Shown here: positions 17,877-25,848 of the stretch, piece after piece
How positions within the stretch are numbered: the first letter of the stretch is position 1
How the letters are laid out: each line of letters begins with the position of its first letter
DNA from: Proteobacteria bacterium UBA2363
GTDB taxonomy: Bacteria > Pseudomonadota > Gammaproteobacteria > Xanthomonadales > UBA2363
Assembly (NCBI GenBank): GCA_002344355.1
Contig: DDTN01000007.1
Coordinates: forward strand, 1,178-39,102
DNA length: 37,925 nucleotides
Direction: 5' to 3'
Notes under the pieces: model-generated
Told to the model about the DNA's origin: nothing
The model's database searches: none
Seen by the model: the letters and a program-made list of their open reading frames with translations, nothing else
Position numbers and translations under genes: made by a program

Positions 17877-19523
17877 ATGACCAAGGCATCCGACCTGTTC
17901 GTCGCCGCACTCGAAGCCGAAGGCGTGAAGCACGTCTTCGGCATTCCCGGCGAGGAGAACCTCGACCTGCTCGAGTCCCTGCGCAGGTCGTCGATCGAAC
18001 TGGTGCTGACCCGCCACGAGCAGGCGGCCGGTTTCATGGCGGCCACCCTCGGCCGGCTCACCGGCAAGGCCGGCGTCTGCCTGTCCACCCTGGGGCCGGG
18101 CGCGACCAACCTGGTCACCGCCGCGGCCTATGCCCAGCTGGGCGCGATGCCGATGGTGATGGTCACGGGGCAGAAGCCCATCCGCACCAGCAGGCAGGGG
18201 CACTTCCAGATCATCGACGCGGTCGGGATGATGTCGCCGCTGACCAAGTACACCCGGCAGATCGTGGCCGCGGACAGCATCCCCGCGCGGGTCCGCGAGG
18301 CGTTCCGGCGCGCCACCGAAGAGCGCCCTGGCGCGACCCATCTCGAGCTCCCGCAGGACATCGCCGGCGACGACAGCGAGGCGACGGTCATCCCGGCGTC
18401 GTATTCGCGCCGGCCCGTCGCCGAGGGCAAGGCCATCGCCGCCGCGGTAGACGCGATCCGCGGCGCGCGCCATCCCCTGGCGATGATCGGCGCCGGCGCC
18501 AACCGCAAGACGGTGACCATCAGCCTGCGCCACCTGTTCGGCAAGCTGGGCATCCCGTTCTTCACCACGCAGATGGGCAAGGGCGTGATCGACGAGGAGG
18601 ATCCGCTGTGGCTGGGCAACGCCGCGCTGTCCGACCACGATTTCGTGCACCGCGCCATCGACGCCGCCGACTGCATCATCAACATCGGCCACGACGTCAT
18701 CGAGAAGCCGCCGTTCTTCATGCGCAAGGGGCGGCGCACGGTGGTCCACGTCAACTACAGCAGCGCCGAGGTCGACGCGGTCTACTTCCCGCAGGTCGAG
18801 GTGGTCGGCGACATCGCCAATGCCGTCTGGCAGCTGGCCGACGCGCTCGACCCGCAGCCGCACTGGGACTTCGCGCTGTTCCGGAGGGTCCGGGACGCGC
18901 TGTTGCAGCAGGTCGAGGCGTGCGGACGCGACGAGCGTTTTCCGATGACCGTGCCACGCCTGGTGGCGGAGCTGCAGCGCATCCTGGCGCCGCGCGACCG
19001 CCTGTGCCTGGACAACGGCCTGTACAAGATCTGGTTCGCGCGCAACTACCGTTGCCGGCATCCGAACACGATGCTGCTGGACAACGCCCTGGCGACGATG
19101 GGCGCGGGCCTGCCCTCGGCGATCGCCGCGCGCATCCACGACCGCGAGCACAGGGTGCTGGCGATCTGCGGCGACGGCGGCTTCATGATGAACTCCCAGG
19201 AACTCGAGACCGCGGTGCGGCTCCGGCAGGACCTGGCGGTGCTGGTCCTCAGGGACGACGCCTTCGGCATGATCAAGTGGAAGCAGCAGCACGAGGGCTA
19301 CCCGGTGTACGGGATGGACACCGGCAACCCCGACTTCGTGCGCTATGCCGAGAGCTACGGCGCGCACGGCCACCGGATCGAATCGCTGGACGCCTTCGCG
19401 CCACGCCTGCGCGAGATCCTGGACACGCCCGGCGTGCACGTCGTCGAGGTGCCGATCACCTACGCCGACGACGACCGCCTGCTCAACCAGGACATCCCCA
19501 GGCTCGCCGCCGCGGTCGAATGA
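17877..19523 (+). CDS. ThDP-dependent enzyme, acetolactate synthase large-subunit type
   Basis: 548-aa member of the acetohydroxyacid synthase/pyruvate oxidase family. The N-terminal ThDP (PYR) domain has GIPGEENLDLLESL, the cofactor-activating Glu48 (TRHEQAAGFMA) and STLGPGATNLVTA. The central domain carries the AHAS-like linker GQKPIRTSRQGHFQ and SPLTKYTRQIV. The C-terminal PP domain has GDGGFMMNSQELETA (GDGG 432-435) and ends the metal motif with RDDAFGMIKWKQ rather than the anabolic NN; an Asp there is also seen in catabolic AlsS (NDSTYDM). No small regulatory subunit gene (ilvN/ilvH) is adjacent, so a role in branched-chain synthesis is doubtful. AAGGA lies nine nt before ATG 17877. The aldehyde dehydrogenase starts 22 bp after its stop, so the two probably form an operon. 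Substrate is not determinable here. Confidence 0.85.
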   Translation: MTKASDLFVAALEAEGVKHVFGIPGEENLDLLESLRRSSIELVLTRHEQAAGFMAATLGRLTGKAGVCLSTLGPGATNLVTAAAYAQLGAMPMVMVTGQKPIRTSRQGHFQIIDAVGMMSPLTKYTRQIVAADSIPARVREAFRRATEERPGATHLELPQDIAGDDSEATVIPASYSRRPVAEGKAIAAAVDAIRGARHPLAMIGAGANRKTVTISLRHLFGKLGIPFFTTQMGKGVIDEEDPLWLGNAALSDHDFVHRAIDAADCIINIGHDVIEKPPFFMRKGRRTVVHVNYSSAEVDAVYFPQVEVVGDIANAVWQLADALDPQPHWDFALFRRVRDALLQQVEACGRDERFPMTVPRLVAELQRILAPRDRLCLDNGLYKIWFARNYRCRHPNTMLLDNALATMGAGLPSAIAARIHDREHRVLAICGDGGFMMNSQELETAVRLRQDLAVLVLRDDAFGMIKWKQQHEGYPVYGMDTGNPDFVRYAESYGAHGHRIESLDAFAPRLREILDTPGVHVVEVPITYADDDRLLNQDIPRLAAAVE

Positions 19524-19545
19524 CCGCCGACACACGGAGACCGCC

Positions 19546-21027
19546 ATGGCCAATCGCAAGCAAGGCAAGACTGCAACGGACGGAAGGCGGGGCAAGGCCG
19601 GCCTGCCCGCCAGCTACCCCTGGTACCTCGCCAACAGGCCGGTCGCGGCGAAGGCGAACCTCGATGTCCTCGACAAGTTCACCGGCAAGGTGGCCACCCG
19701 GGTACCGCTGGTCGGTGCCGCCGAGGTCGACCGGGCGATCGCGGCCGCGCACCAGGCGCGCGGGGCGATGGCGAGGTTCCCGCCCGATGCGCGCCGGGAC
19801 GTGCTGGAGCATTGCGTGCGGCGGTTCACCGAACGCCACGACGAACTCGCGCTGTCGCTCTGCATCGAGGCCGGCAAGCCGATCAAGGATGCGCGCGGCG
19901 AGGTCGACCGCCTGATCGACACCTTCCGGATCGCCGCCGGGGAAGCCGTTCGTCCGCCCGGCGAGGTCATCAACCTCGAACTGTCGCCGCGCACCCGCGG
20001 CTACCGTGGCATGGTCAGGCGCACGCCGATCGGCGCGTGCAGCTTCATCACGCCGTTCAACTTCCCGCTCAACCTCGTGGCCCACAAGGTGGCGCCGGCG
20101 ATCGCCGCGGGCTGCCCGTTCGTGCTCAAGCCGGCCATGAAGACGCCGGTCGGCGCGCTGATCATCGGCGAGGTGCTGGCCGAGACCGACCTGCCCGAGG
20201 GCGCGTTCTCGATCGTCAACTGTTCCAACGAGGACGCGGCCCTCCTGGTCGAGGACGAACGGATCGCCCTGCTCAGCTTCACCGGCAGCCTGCTCGGCTG
20301 GGACCTGAAGGCGCGCGCCGGACGCAAGAAGGTCACGCTGGAACTGGGCGGCAACGCGGCCTGCATCGTCGACGCCGACCCCGGCGCCGACCTCGACCAT
20401 GTCGTCGACCGGCTGGTGTTCGGCGCCTACTACCAGTCCGGCCAGAGCTGCATCAGCGTGCAGCGCATCCTGGTGCACGCCAGCCTCTACCCGGCCCTGC
20501 GCAAGCGCCTCCGGGAGCGGGTCGCCGGGCTGCGCACGGGCGATCCGCGCGACGAGGACACCTTCATCGGCCCGGTGATCGACGAGGACGCCGCCCGCCG
20601 CATCGAATCCTGGATCGCCGCCGCCGAACGCCAGGGCGCGAAGCGCCTGGCCGGCGGCGGGCGCGAGGGCAACCTGGTGCCGGCCACCCTGCTGGAGAAG
20701 GTCCCGCGCGACAGCGACCTCTATCGCAGGGAGGTGTTCGGCCCGGTGGCGATGCTGGAGCCCTTCGACGACTTCGAGCAGGCCATCGAGCGCGCCAACG
20801 ACAGCGACTTCGGCCTGCAGGCGGGCGTGTTCACCGGCAGCCTGGCCCACGCGATGCTGGCCTGGGACCGGCTGGAGGTGGGCGGCGTGGTGGTCGGCGA
20901 CGTGCCCAGCTTCCGCGTCGACAACATGCCCTACGGCGGGATCAAGCAGTCAGGGCTCGGCCGCGAGGGCGTCCGCCACGCGATCGAGGACATGAGCGAG
21001 CCGCGCCTGCTGGTGATCCGCACCTGA
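19546..21027 (+). CDS. NAD(P)-dependent aldehyde dehydrogenase family protein
   Basis: 493-aa ALDH-superfamily enzyme expected to oxidise an aldehyde to an acid with NAD(P). All catalytic residues are present: Asn172 (TPFNFPLN), Lys195 (VLKPAMKTP), general base Glu266 (LELGGN) and nucleophile Cys302 (QSGQSCISVQR), plus the cofactor motif EVFGPV (396-401) and the C-terminal PYGGIKQSGLGREG. The wording is closest to the lactaldehyde/non-phosphorylating glyceraldehyde-3-phosphate dehydrogenase branch, from memory only. The Lys/Arg-rich first 20 residues (MANRKQGKTATDGRRGKAGL) are an extra tail. CGGAGA precedes ATG 19546. It follows the ThDP enzyme by 22 bp; the pair may process the same metabolite, for example removing an aldehyde formed by decarboxylation. 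Confidence 0.9.
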   Translation: MANRKQGKTATDGRRGKAGLPASYPWYLANRPVAAKANLDVLDKFTGKVATRVPLVGAAEVDRAIAAAHQARGAMARFPPDARRDVLEHCVRRFTERHDELALSLCIEAGKPIKDARGEVDRLIDTFRIAAGEAVRPPGEVINLELSPRTRGYRGMVRRTPIGACSFITPFNFPLNLVAHKVAPAIAAGCPFVLKPAMKTPVGALIIGEVLAETDLPEGAFSIVNCSNEDAALLVEDERIALLSFTGSLLGWDLKARAGRKKVTLELGGNAACIVDADPGADLDHVVDRLVFGAYYQSGQSCISVQRILVHASLYPALRKRLRERVAGLRTGDPRDEDTFIGPVIDEDAARRIESWIAAAERQGAKRLAGGGREGNLVPATLLEKVPRDSDLYRREVFGPVAMLEPFDDFEQAIERANDSDFGLQAGVFTGSLAHAMLAWDRLEVGGVVVGDVPSFRVDNMPYGGIKQSGLGREGVRHAIEDMSEPRLLVIRT

Positions 21028-21126
21028 GCCGGGGCGCGCGCGGCGTCCGCTTCGGCGGCCGGGCCGCAGGGGATCGCCGTGCCGGCCCCGCAGCCGGCGC
21101 GTCGGACGGTGCATGCGGCCGGCGCG

Positions 21127-21152
21127 GCGACCGTGCCGCGACGGCCGGTCGC
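21127..21152 (-). terminator. Possible hairpin terminator downstream of rnpB
   Basis: GCGACCG (21127-21133) pairs with CGGTCGC (21146-21152), a 7-bp stem about 10 nt beyond the 3' end of rnpB on the minus strand. No U-run follows. It also lies about 100 nt after the aldehyde dehydrogenase stop on the plus strand, so it could serve either side. Confidence 0.3.
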
Positions 21153-21162
21153 ACGGAAAGGG

Positions 21163-21514
21163 TTGGAGCCGGCCTGTAAGCCGGGTTCTGTCGAGGACGG
21201 TCATTCCTCTGGGACGCACGTCACCGTGCGCCTCGTGCGGCCTACCCGGACCCGACGCGGGCAACGTCATGGGGTCCCTATTTGGCCTTGCTCCGGATGG
21301 GGTTTGCCGTGCCGGTCCGTTGCCGGACTCGCGGTGCGCTCTTACCGCACCGTTTCACCCTTGCCACGCGCGCCTTGCGGCGCCGTTCGGCGGTCTGCTC
21401 TCTGTTGCACTTTCCGTCGGCTCGCGCCGCCCAGGGGTTACCTGGCATCCTGCCCTGCGGAGCCCGGACTTTCCTCCATCGCGGTGAGGCGACAGCGACC
21501 GTCCGGCCGACTCC
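21163..21514 (-). ncRNA. rnpB: RNase P RNA, bacterial type A
   Basis: Catalytic RNA that removes 5' leaders from tRNA precursors. Read on the minus strand, the 5' end GGAGTCGGCC pairs perfectly, with one G-U, with GGCCGGCTCC at the 3' end (helix P1). The conserved P4 strands are present as GAGGAAAGTCCGGGCTCC and GACAGAACCCGGCTTACAGG. Core regions GGTGAAACGGTGCGGTAAGAG, split by AGCGCACCG, and GCAAGGCCAAATAGG also match the consensus. The GGATGCCAGGTAACCCCTGG segment is typical of type A. Ends are set from P1 to within a few bases; about 352 nt. It sits between pgpA (same strand) and the convergent aldehyde dehydrogenase gene. Confidence 0.96.
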
Positions 21515-21521
21515 AGGGCGC

Positions 21522-21527
21522 AGTGTA
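21522..21527 (-). promoter_or_regulatory. Candidate -10 element of rnpB
   Basis: On the minus strand TACACT (21527-21522) is followed 7 nt later by the predicted 5' end of RNase P RNA at 21514, the right distance for a start site. The -35 region lacks a good match. It lies in the 89-bp gap between pgpA and rnpB. Confidence 0.45.
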
Positions 21528-21603
21528 GTGGATGCCGCCCCGCCGGGACCGCCGCGGCCGGAAAAGCCGGCGACGGCACCAGCGACGGCCGGGGATCGCG
21601 CGT

Positions 21604-22080
21604 CTACAGCGCGCGACTCGCCAGCCAGAGCAGCGCGGCGGCATAGGCGCCGGCGGCGAGGTCGTCGAGGACGATGCCGAGCCCGCCGGGCAGGCGTTCC
21701 AGGGCGCGCATCGGCCAGGGCTTGGCGATGTCGAAGATCCGGAACAGCACGAACGCGGCCAGCCACCAGGGCCAGGCCGGCGGTGCGGCGAGCAGGGCCA
21801 GCCATTGCCCGGCCAGCTCGTCGCTGACCACACAGCCGGGATCCTTGCGGCCGAGCCGGCGCGCCGCCCAGTCGGCGGCCAGCACGCACGGACCGATCGC
21901 CAGCAGCACGGCCAGGGCCTGCAGGGCCGGCGACGGGCCGGCCTGCAGGAAGGCCAGCCACAGCGCCAGCGCCACCAGGGAGCCGGCGGTGCCGGGCGCC
22001 CAGGGCGCCAGGCCGCTGCCGAAGCCGGTGGCCAGCCAGCCCAGCGGATGCCGCAGCAGGGTGCGCGCGGGCGCGTTCAT
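21604..22080 (-). CDS. pgpA: Phosphatidylglycerophosphatase A
   Basis: Inner-membrane enzyme that dephosphorylates phosphatidylglycerol phosphate to phosphatidylglycerol. The 158-aa product has the family motifs GFGSGLAPWAPGTAGSL (residues about 19-35), GRKDPGCVVSDELAGQW, FRIFDIAKPWPMRALERLPG and VLDDLAAGAYAA, with three to four hydrophobic segments. Acidic residues of the SDE and LDD motifs, expected at the Mg site, are intact. ATG 22080 overlaps the thiL stop (ATGA), the usual thiL-pgpA pairing. Confidence 0.95.
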   Translation of the reverse strand: MNAPARTLLRHPLGWLATGFGSGLAPWAPGTAGSLVALALWLAFLQAGPSPALQALAVLLAIGPCVLAADWAARRLGRKDPGCVVSDELAGQWLALLAAPPAWPWWLAAFVLFRIFDIAKPWPMRALERLPGGLGIVLDDLAAGAYAAALLWLASRAL

Positions 22081-23042
22081 GCCCGGAAATGATCCCAGCC
22101 GGCGCGATCCAGCGACACCGGGACGCCGTCCCGGTCGACCACCTCCAGGCCCGGGCCGGCGACCACGCTGCCGATCCGGGTCACCGTCGTCGCGGCGGCG
22201 GCGGCGGCGGCCTGGAGCGCCTCGGCGCGCGCCGCCGGCACGGTGAAGCACAGCTCGTAGTCGTCGCCGCCGGCCAGGGCGCAGGCGCGCGCGGCGTCGG
22301 CGCCGAGCAGCTGCTCCGGCAAGGCCGAGCGCGGCACGGCATCGGCATCGATGCGGGCGCCGACGCCGCTGGCGGCGAGCAGGTGGCGAAGGTCGGCGAG
22401 CAGGCCGTCGGAGACGTCGATGGCGGCGCTGGCCAGGCCGCGCAGCGCCCGGCCCAGGGCCAGCCGCGGCGTCGGCCGCGTCAGCCGCGCCAGCAGCGGT
22501 GCGAGCGACGGCTCCGCACGCCGCGGCCACAGGGCCAGCGCCGCGGCGGCGTCGCCCAGGGTGCCGCTGACGAACACGCCGTCGCCGACCGCCGCGCCGG
22601 CGCGGCGCAGGGCGGTTCCCGGCGGCAGCTCGCCCAGACAGGTGACGGTGACCGTCAGCACCGGCCCGCGGGTCAGGTCGCCGCCGGCCAGGGCCAGGCG
22701 GTGCGGTTGCGCGAGGACCTCCCAGCCGGCGCAGAAGTCCTCGATCCAGGCCTCGCCGGGATCGCCCGGCAGGGTGAGGGCGAGCAGGGCCAGGGCCGGA
22801 CGCGCGCCCATCGCGGCGAGATCGCTGAGGTTCACCGCCAGCGCCTTCCAGCCGAGGTCGTAGGGCGCGGTTCCGTCCGGGAAGTGGCGACCCTGGACCA
22901 GGGTGTCGCAGCAGGCGGCGACCTGCAGCCCGGGGCCGGGCCGCCAGAGCGCGGCATCGTCGCCGATCCCGAGGTCGAGGCGGTCGGCGCCGATGCCGCC
23001 CAGGCGCCGCCGCAGGCGGGCGATCAGCTCGAACTCGGACAT
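22077..23042 (-). CDS. thiL: Thiamine-monophosphate kinase
   Basis: Makes thiamine diphosphate from thiamine monophosphate and ATP. The 321-aa product starts MSEFELIARLRRRLGG as in the family and shows LDLGIGDDAALWRP, CDTLVQGRHFP, VNLSDLAAMGARP, LAGGDLTRGP, DVSDGLLADLRHL and GGDDYELCFTVP. These cover the metal-binding Asp residues and the PurM-like fold. A run of alanines (AAAAAAATT) near residue 290 is a lineage quirk. Separated from nusB by 76 bp and overlapping pgpA. Its product is the cofactor of the ThDP enzyme encoded at 17877-19523, though that link is only circumstantial. Confidence 0.95.
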   Translation of the reverse strand: MSEFELIARLRRRLGGIGADRLDLGIGDDAALWRPGPGLQVAACCDTLVQGRHFPDGTAPYDLGWKALAVNLSDLAAMGARPALALLALTLPGDPGEAWIEDFCAGWEVLAQPHRLALAGGDLTRGPVLTVTVTCLGELPPGTALRRAGAAVGDGVFVSGTLGDAAAALALWPRRAEPSLAPLLARLTRPTPRLALGRALRGLASAAIDVSDGLLADLRHLLAASGVGARIDADAVPRSALPEQLLGADAARACALAGGDDYELCFTVPAARAEALQAAAAAAATTVTRIGSVVAGPGLEVVDRDGVPVSLDRAGWDHFRA

Positions 23043-23118
23043 CGTCGGCTCGGTTCCGCGGCCGGCGACGGCCGGCCGGAGGCGGGACGTCGGCGCGGTC
23101 CGGGCACCGGGCGCGGCC

Positions 23119-23565
23119 TCAGGCCCGGTATTCGGCCGGCCGCAGGCGCGCGGCAAGCTGGTCGAGCACGCCGTTGACGTAGGCATGGCCCTGGTCGTTG
23201 CCGAAGCGCTTGGCCAGCTCCAGGGCCTCGTTCAGCACCACCTTGTAGGGGACGTCGATGCGGTTGACCAGTTCCCAGGCGGCCAGGCGCAGCGCGGCCC
23301 GCTCGATCGGATCGACCTGGGCGAGCGGGCGGTCCAGCACCTGGCCCAGCAGCGCGTCGAGCTGCGCATGCTGCTGCTCGACGCCGGCGATCAGGGCGTG
23401 GAAGTACTCGAGGTCGGCGGTCTCGCCGTCCTGCTCGTGCGCGAACTGCTGCTCGACCTGGCGCATCGGGTAGCCGCTGAGCTGCCAGGCGTAGACCGCC
23501 TGCAGGGCGCGCCGGCGCGCGCGCGTGCGCAGCAGCCGCTGGTTGCGGTCGAGGGCGCCGTTCAC
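23119..23565 (-). CDS. nusB: Transcription antitermination factor NusB
   Basis: RNA-binding protein that, with NusE (S10), NusA and NusG, prevents premature termination in rRNA operons. The 148-aa product has the Arg-rich start RTRARRRALQAVYAWQLSG and the helical-bundle motifs DPIERAALRLAAWEL and IDVPYKVVLNEALELAKRFG, ending in YVNGVLDQLAARLRP. GTG 23565 overlaps the ribH stop (GTGA), giving ribH-nusB coupling as in many proteobacteria. The first ATG inside the frame would remove conserved N-terminal arginines. Confidence 0.95.
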   Translation of the reverse strand: MNGALDRNQRLLRTRARRRALQAVYAWQLSGYPMRQVEQQFAHEQDGETADLEYFHALIAGVEQQHAQLDALLGQVLDRPLAQVDPIERAALRLAAWELVNRIDVPYKVVLNEALELAKRFGNDQGHAYVNGVLDQLAARLRPAEYRA

Positions 23566-24014
23566 CGCGCGAACCCCGCGACCAGCCGGGCCATCGCCAG
23601 CGCCGCCAGCGCGGCCTCCTCGCCCTTGTTGCCGAGGGCGCCGCCGGCGCGCGCCTGCGCGTCCTCGTAGCGCTCCACCGCCAGCACGCCGTTGGCGACC
23701 GGCACCCCGGAGGTGAGCTGCACCGTCATCAGGCCGCGCGCGCATTCGTCGGCGACGTGTTCGAAATGGCGGGTGTCGCCGCGCACCACGCAGCCCAGCG
23801 CGACCAGGGCGACGACCTCCTCGCGGTCGGCCAGGTGGGCGGCGGCCAGCGGCAGCTCCCAGGCGCCGGGCACCTCGACGACCTCGACGGCGTCGACGGC
23901 GACGCCGGCCGCGGCCAGGGTGGCGCGGGCGGCGGCCAGCATCGGCTGCACCACCGCGTCGTTCCAGCGGGAATGCACGATCACGAAGGTGCCGTCGGGA
24001 AGTGGGGTGGCCAT
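23562..24014 (-). CDS. ribH: 6,7-dimethyl-8-ribityllumazine synthase
   Basis: Penultimate riboflavin step: condenses 5-amino-6-ribitylaminouracil with 3,4-dihydroxy-2-butanone 4-phosphate. The 150-aa product has IVHSRWNDAVVQ, the EVPGAWELPLAA loop, GCVVRGDTRHFEHVADE with the catalytic His in the usual place, VPVANGVLAVE and LGNKGEEAALAAL. Length is that of an icosahedral or pentameric lumazine synthase. It lies 64 bp after ribB and overlaps nusB by four bases. Confidence 0.96.
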   Translation of the reverse strand: MATPLPDGTFVIVHSRWNDAVVQPMLAAARATLAAAGVAVDAVEVVEVPGAWELPLAAAHLADREEVVALVALGCVVRGDTRHFEHVADECARGLMTVQLTSGVPVANGVLAVERYEDAQARAGGALGNKGEEAALAALAMARLVAGFAR

Positions 24015-24078
24015 GGCTGCTCGGGCGCGACCGGCACGCGCCGGTGGCGCGCGGCCGCCAGGCGCCGGCCGGGGGCGG

Positions 24079-25164
24079 TCAGGGGGCTGCGAAGTCTACC
24101 ACTTCGATGCCGAAGCCGGCCAAGGCCGGATAGGCGCGCGGCGTGCCCAGCAGGTGCAGCCGGCGCAGGCCCAGGTCGGCCAGGATCTGCGCGCCCAGAC
24201 CGGTCCGGCGCCACTGCCCGAGCAGGTCGGCGTCGTCGCCGGTGCCGCCGGTGAGCGCGGCCAGGGCGTCGCCGCCGCCTGGCGCGGCGAGGATCAGCAG
24301 GCAGCCGTGCGGCGCCTTCGCGACCCGTGCGAACGCCTGGTGCAAGGGCACGCTGACGCCGTCGTCGCGCAGGTGCAGCAGGTCGCTGAGCGGCGTCTGC
24401 ACGTGCACGCGGGTCAGCACGACGTCGTCCGGCCCCGGGCTGCCGTGCAGCAGGGCGTAGTGGGTGCCGCCCTCGATGCGGTCGCGGTAGACGACCAGGC
24501 GGAACGGCCCGTACAGGGTGTCGACCGCGCGCTCGAGCACGCGGTCGATGCTGGACTCGTGCTGCAGGCGGTGCCGGATCAGGTCGGCGATGCTGCCCAT
24601 CTTCAGGCCGTGGCGCGCCGCGAACCGCTCCAGCTCGGGCCGCCGGGCCATGGTGCCGTCCTCGGCCATGATCTCGACGATCACCGCCGACGGGTCGAGG
24701 CCGGCCATGCGCATGTAGTCGACGCCGGCCTCGGTGTGGCCGGCGCGCACCAGCACGCCACCGTCCTCGGCCATCAGCGGGAAGACGTGGCCGGGCTGCA
24801 CGAGGTCGTCCGGCCCGCTCGCCGGGTCGACCGCGGTACGCACGGTGCGGGCCCGGTCGTGCGCCGAGATGCCGGTGCTGACGCCGCTCGCCGCCTCGAT
24901 CGACACCGTGAACTTGGTGCTGTGCCGGCTGCGGTTGTCGCGCACCATCAGCGGCAGGCGCAGGCGCTCGCAGTGCGCGCGGGTCAGGGTCAGGCAGATC
25001 AGGCCGCGGCCCTCGCGGGCCATGAAGTTGATGTCCTCCGGGCGCACGTGCTGGGCCGCCATCAGCAGGTCGCCCTCGTTCTCGCGGTCCTCGTCGTCGA
25101 GCACCACGATCATGCGGCCGGCGCGCAGCTCTTCCAGCAGTTCGGGGACGGGGGCGAAGGTCAT
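24079..25164 (-). CDS. ribB: 3,4-dihydroxy-2-butanone-4-phosphate synthase with degenerate RibA-like domain
   Basis: Makes the four-carbon riboflavin precursor from ribulose 5-phosphate. Residues about 1-200 are a complete RibB domain: LDDEDRENEGDLLMAA, the RDNRSRHSTKFTVSIE segment, TGISAHDRARTVRTA, PGHVFPLMAEDGGVL and RAGHTEAGVDYMRMAGL. Residues about 205-361 align in outline to GTP cyclohydrolase II (YGPFRLVVYRD...; QILADLGLRRLHLLG) but lack the three zinc cysteines (the ECLTGD and SLRCDCG motifs) and the QEGRNIGL motif; only one Cys remains there. This is the RibBX type known from other gammaproteobacteria, so a genuine ribA should exist elsewhere. The 361-aa length fits. Same-strand neighbours are ribE (49 bp upstream) and ribH. 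Confidence 0.93.
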   Translation of the reverse strand: MTFAPVPELLEELRAGRMIVVLDDEDRENEGDLLMAAQHVRPEDINFMAREGRGLICLTLTRAHCERLRLPLMVRDNRSRHSTKFTVSIEAASGVSTGISAHDRARTVRTAVDPASGPDDLVQPGHVFPLMAEDGGVLVRAGHTEAGVDYMRMAGLDPSAVIVEIMAEDGTMARRPELERFAARHGLKMGSIADLIRHRLQHESSIDRVLERAVDTLYGPFRLVVYRDRIEGGTHYALLHGSPGPDDVVLTRVHVQTPLSDLLHLRDDGVSVPLHQAFARVAKAPHGCLLILAAPGGGDALAALTGGTGDDADLLGQWRRTGLGAQILADLGLRRLHLLGTPRAYPALAGFGIEVVDFAAP

Positions 25165-25213
25165 GGCGACTGGTTCCGGTGTCGTTCGGGCGGCGCGGTG
25201 CGGGACCGTGCCG

Positions 25214-25825
25214 CTACGGGGCGGGTGCCGCGTCGCGCCAGGCCAGCAGCCGCTCGACGTAGCGGGCGACCTGGTCGACCTCGAGGTTGACGGCATCGCC
25301 CGGCGCCAGGGCGCCCAGGGTGGTGTGCGCCAGCGTATGGGGGATCAGGTTGACCGTGAAGCCCTCGGCGTCGACCGCGTTGACGGTGAGGCTGGTGCCG
25401 TCGACGGTGATCGAGCCCTTCGGGGCCAGGTAGCGGCGCAGCGGGGCCGGCACCTCGAAGCGGAACACCCCGGACAGGCCGTCCGCGGCGATCCCGCGCA
25501 GCCGGCCGATGCCGTCGACGTGGCCGCTGACCAGGTGGCCGCCGAGCCGGTCGCCGGCGCGCAGGGCGCGCTCCAGGTTGACGGCATCGCCGACAGCCCG
25601 CCGCCCCAGCGTGGTCAGGCGCAGGGTCTCGCCGGAGACGTCGCAGTCGAAGCGCCGGCCGGCGGCGCCGGTGACGGTCAGGCAGACGCCGGCGACGGCG
25701 ATGCTCTCGCCGAGGACCAGGTCCTCGCCGGGCAGGCCGAAGGCATCGATCGCCAAACGCAGGCCGCCGTCGTGCGGCGTGCTGGCGACGAGGCGGCCGA
25801 TGGCGGTGACGATTCCGGTGAACAT
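25214..25825 (-). CDS. ribE: Riboflavin synthase, alpha subunit
   Basis: Dismutates two 6,7-dimethyl-8-ribityllumazine molecules to riboflavin and the diamine precursor. The 203-aa product begins MFTGIVTAIGRL and contains two similar lumazine-binding barrels: GESIAVAGVCLTVTG...FDCDVSGETLRLTTLG, and GHLVSGHVDGIG...GSITVDGTSLTVNAVD. The SGHVDG motif carries the active-site residues. It ends with a short C-terminal helix (YVERLLAWRD). It starts 23 bp after ribD. I see no FMN riboswitch in front of it or elsewhere in the rib block. Confidence 0.96.
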   Translation of the reverse strand: MFTGIVTAIGRLVASTPHDGGLRLAIDAFGLPGEDLVLGESIAVAGVCLTVTGAAGRRFDCDVSGETLRLTTLGRRAVGDAVNLERALRAGDRLGGHLVSGHVDGIGRLRGIAADGLSGVFRFEVPAPLRRYLAPKGSITVDGTSLTVNAVDAEGFTVNLIPHTLAHTTLGALAPGDAVNLEVDQVARYVERLLAWRDAAPAP

Positions 25826-25848
25826 GGCGGTCCTGGGTTCCTGCCGGC

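Noticed and set aside
17302..17910. A 202-codon minus-strand frame over the gap before the ThDP-enzyme gene
   Set aside because: It overlaps the ends of two well-supported plus-strand genes, has no recognisable motif and has the composition of a random GC-rich frame.
17877..19523. Calling the ThDP enzyme ilvB/ilvI of the valine pathway
   Set aside because: No ilvN/ilvH or ilvC neighbour is present, and the RDD metal motif differs from the anabolic NN. The substrate is left open.
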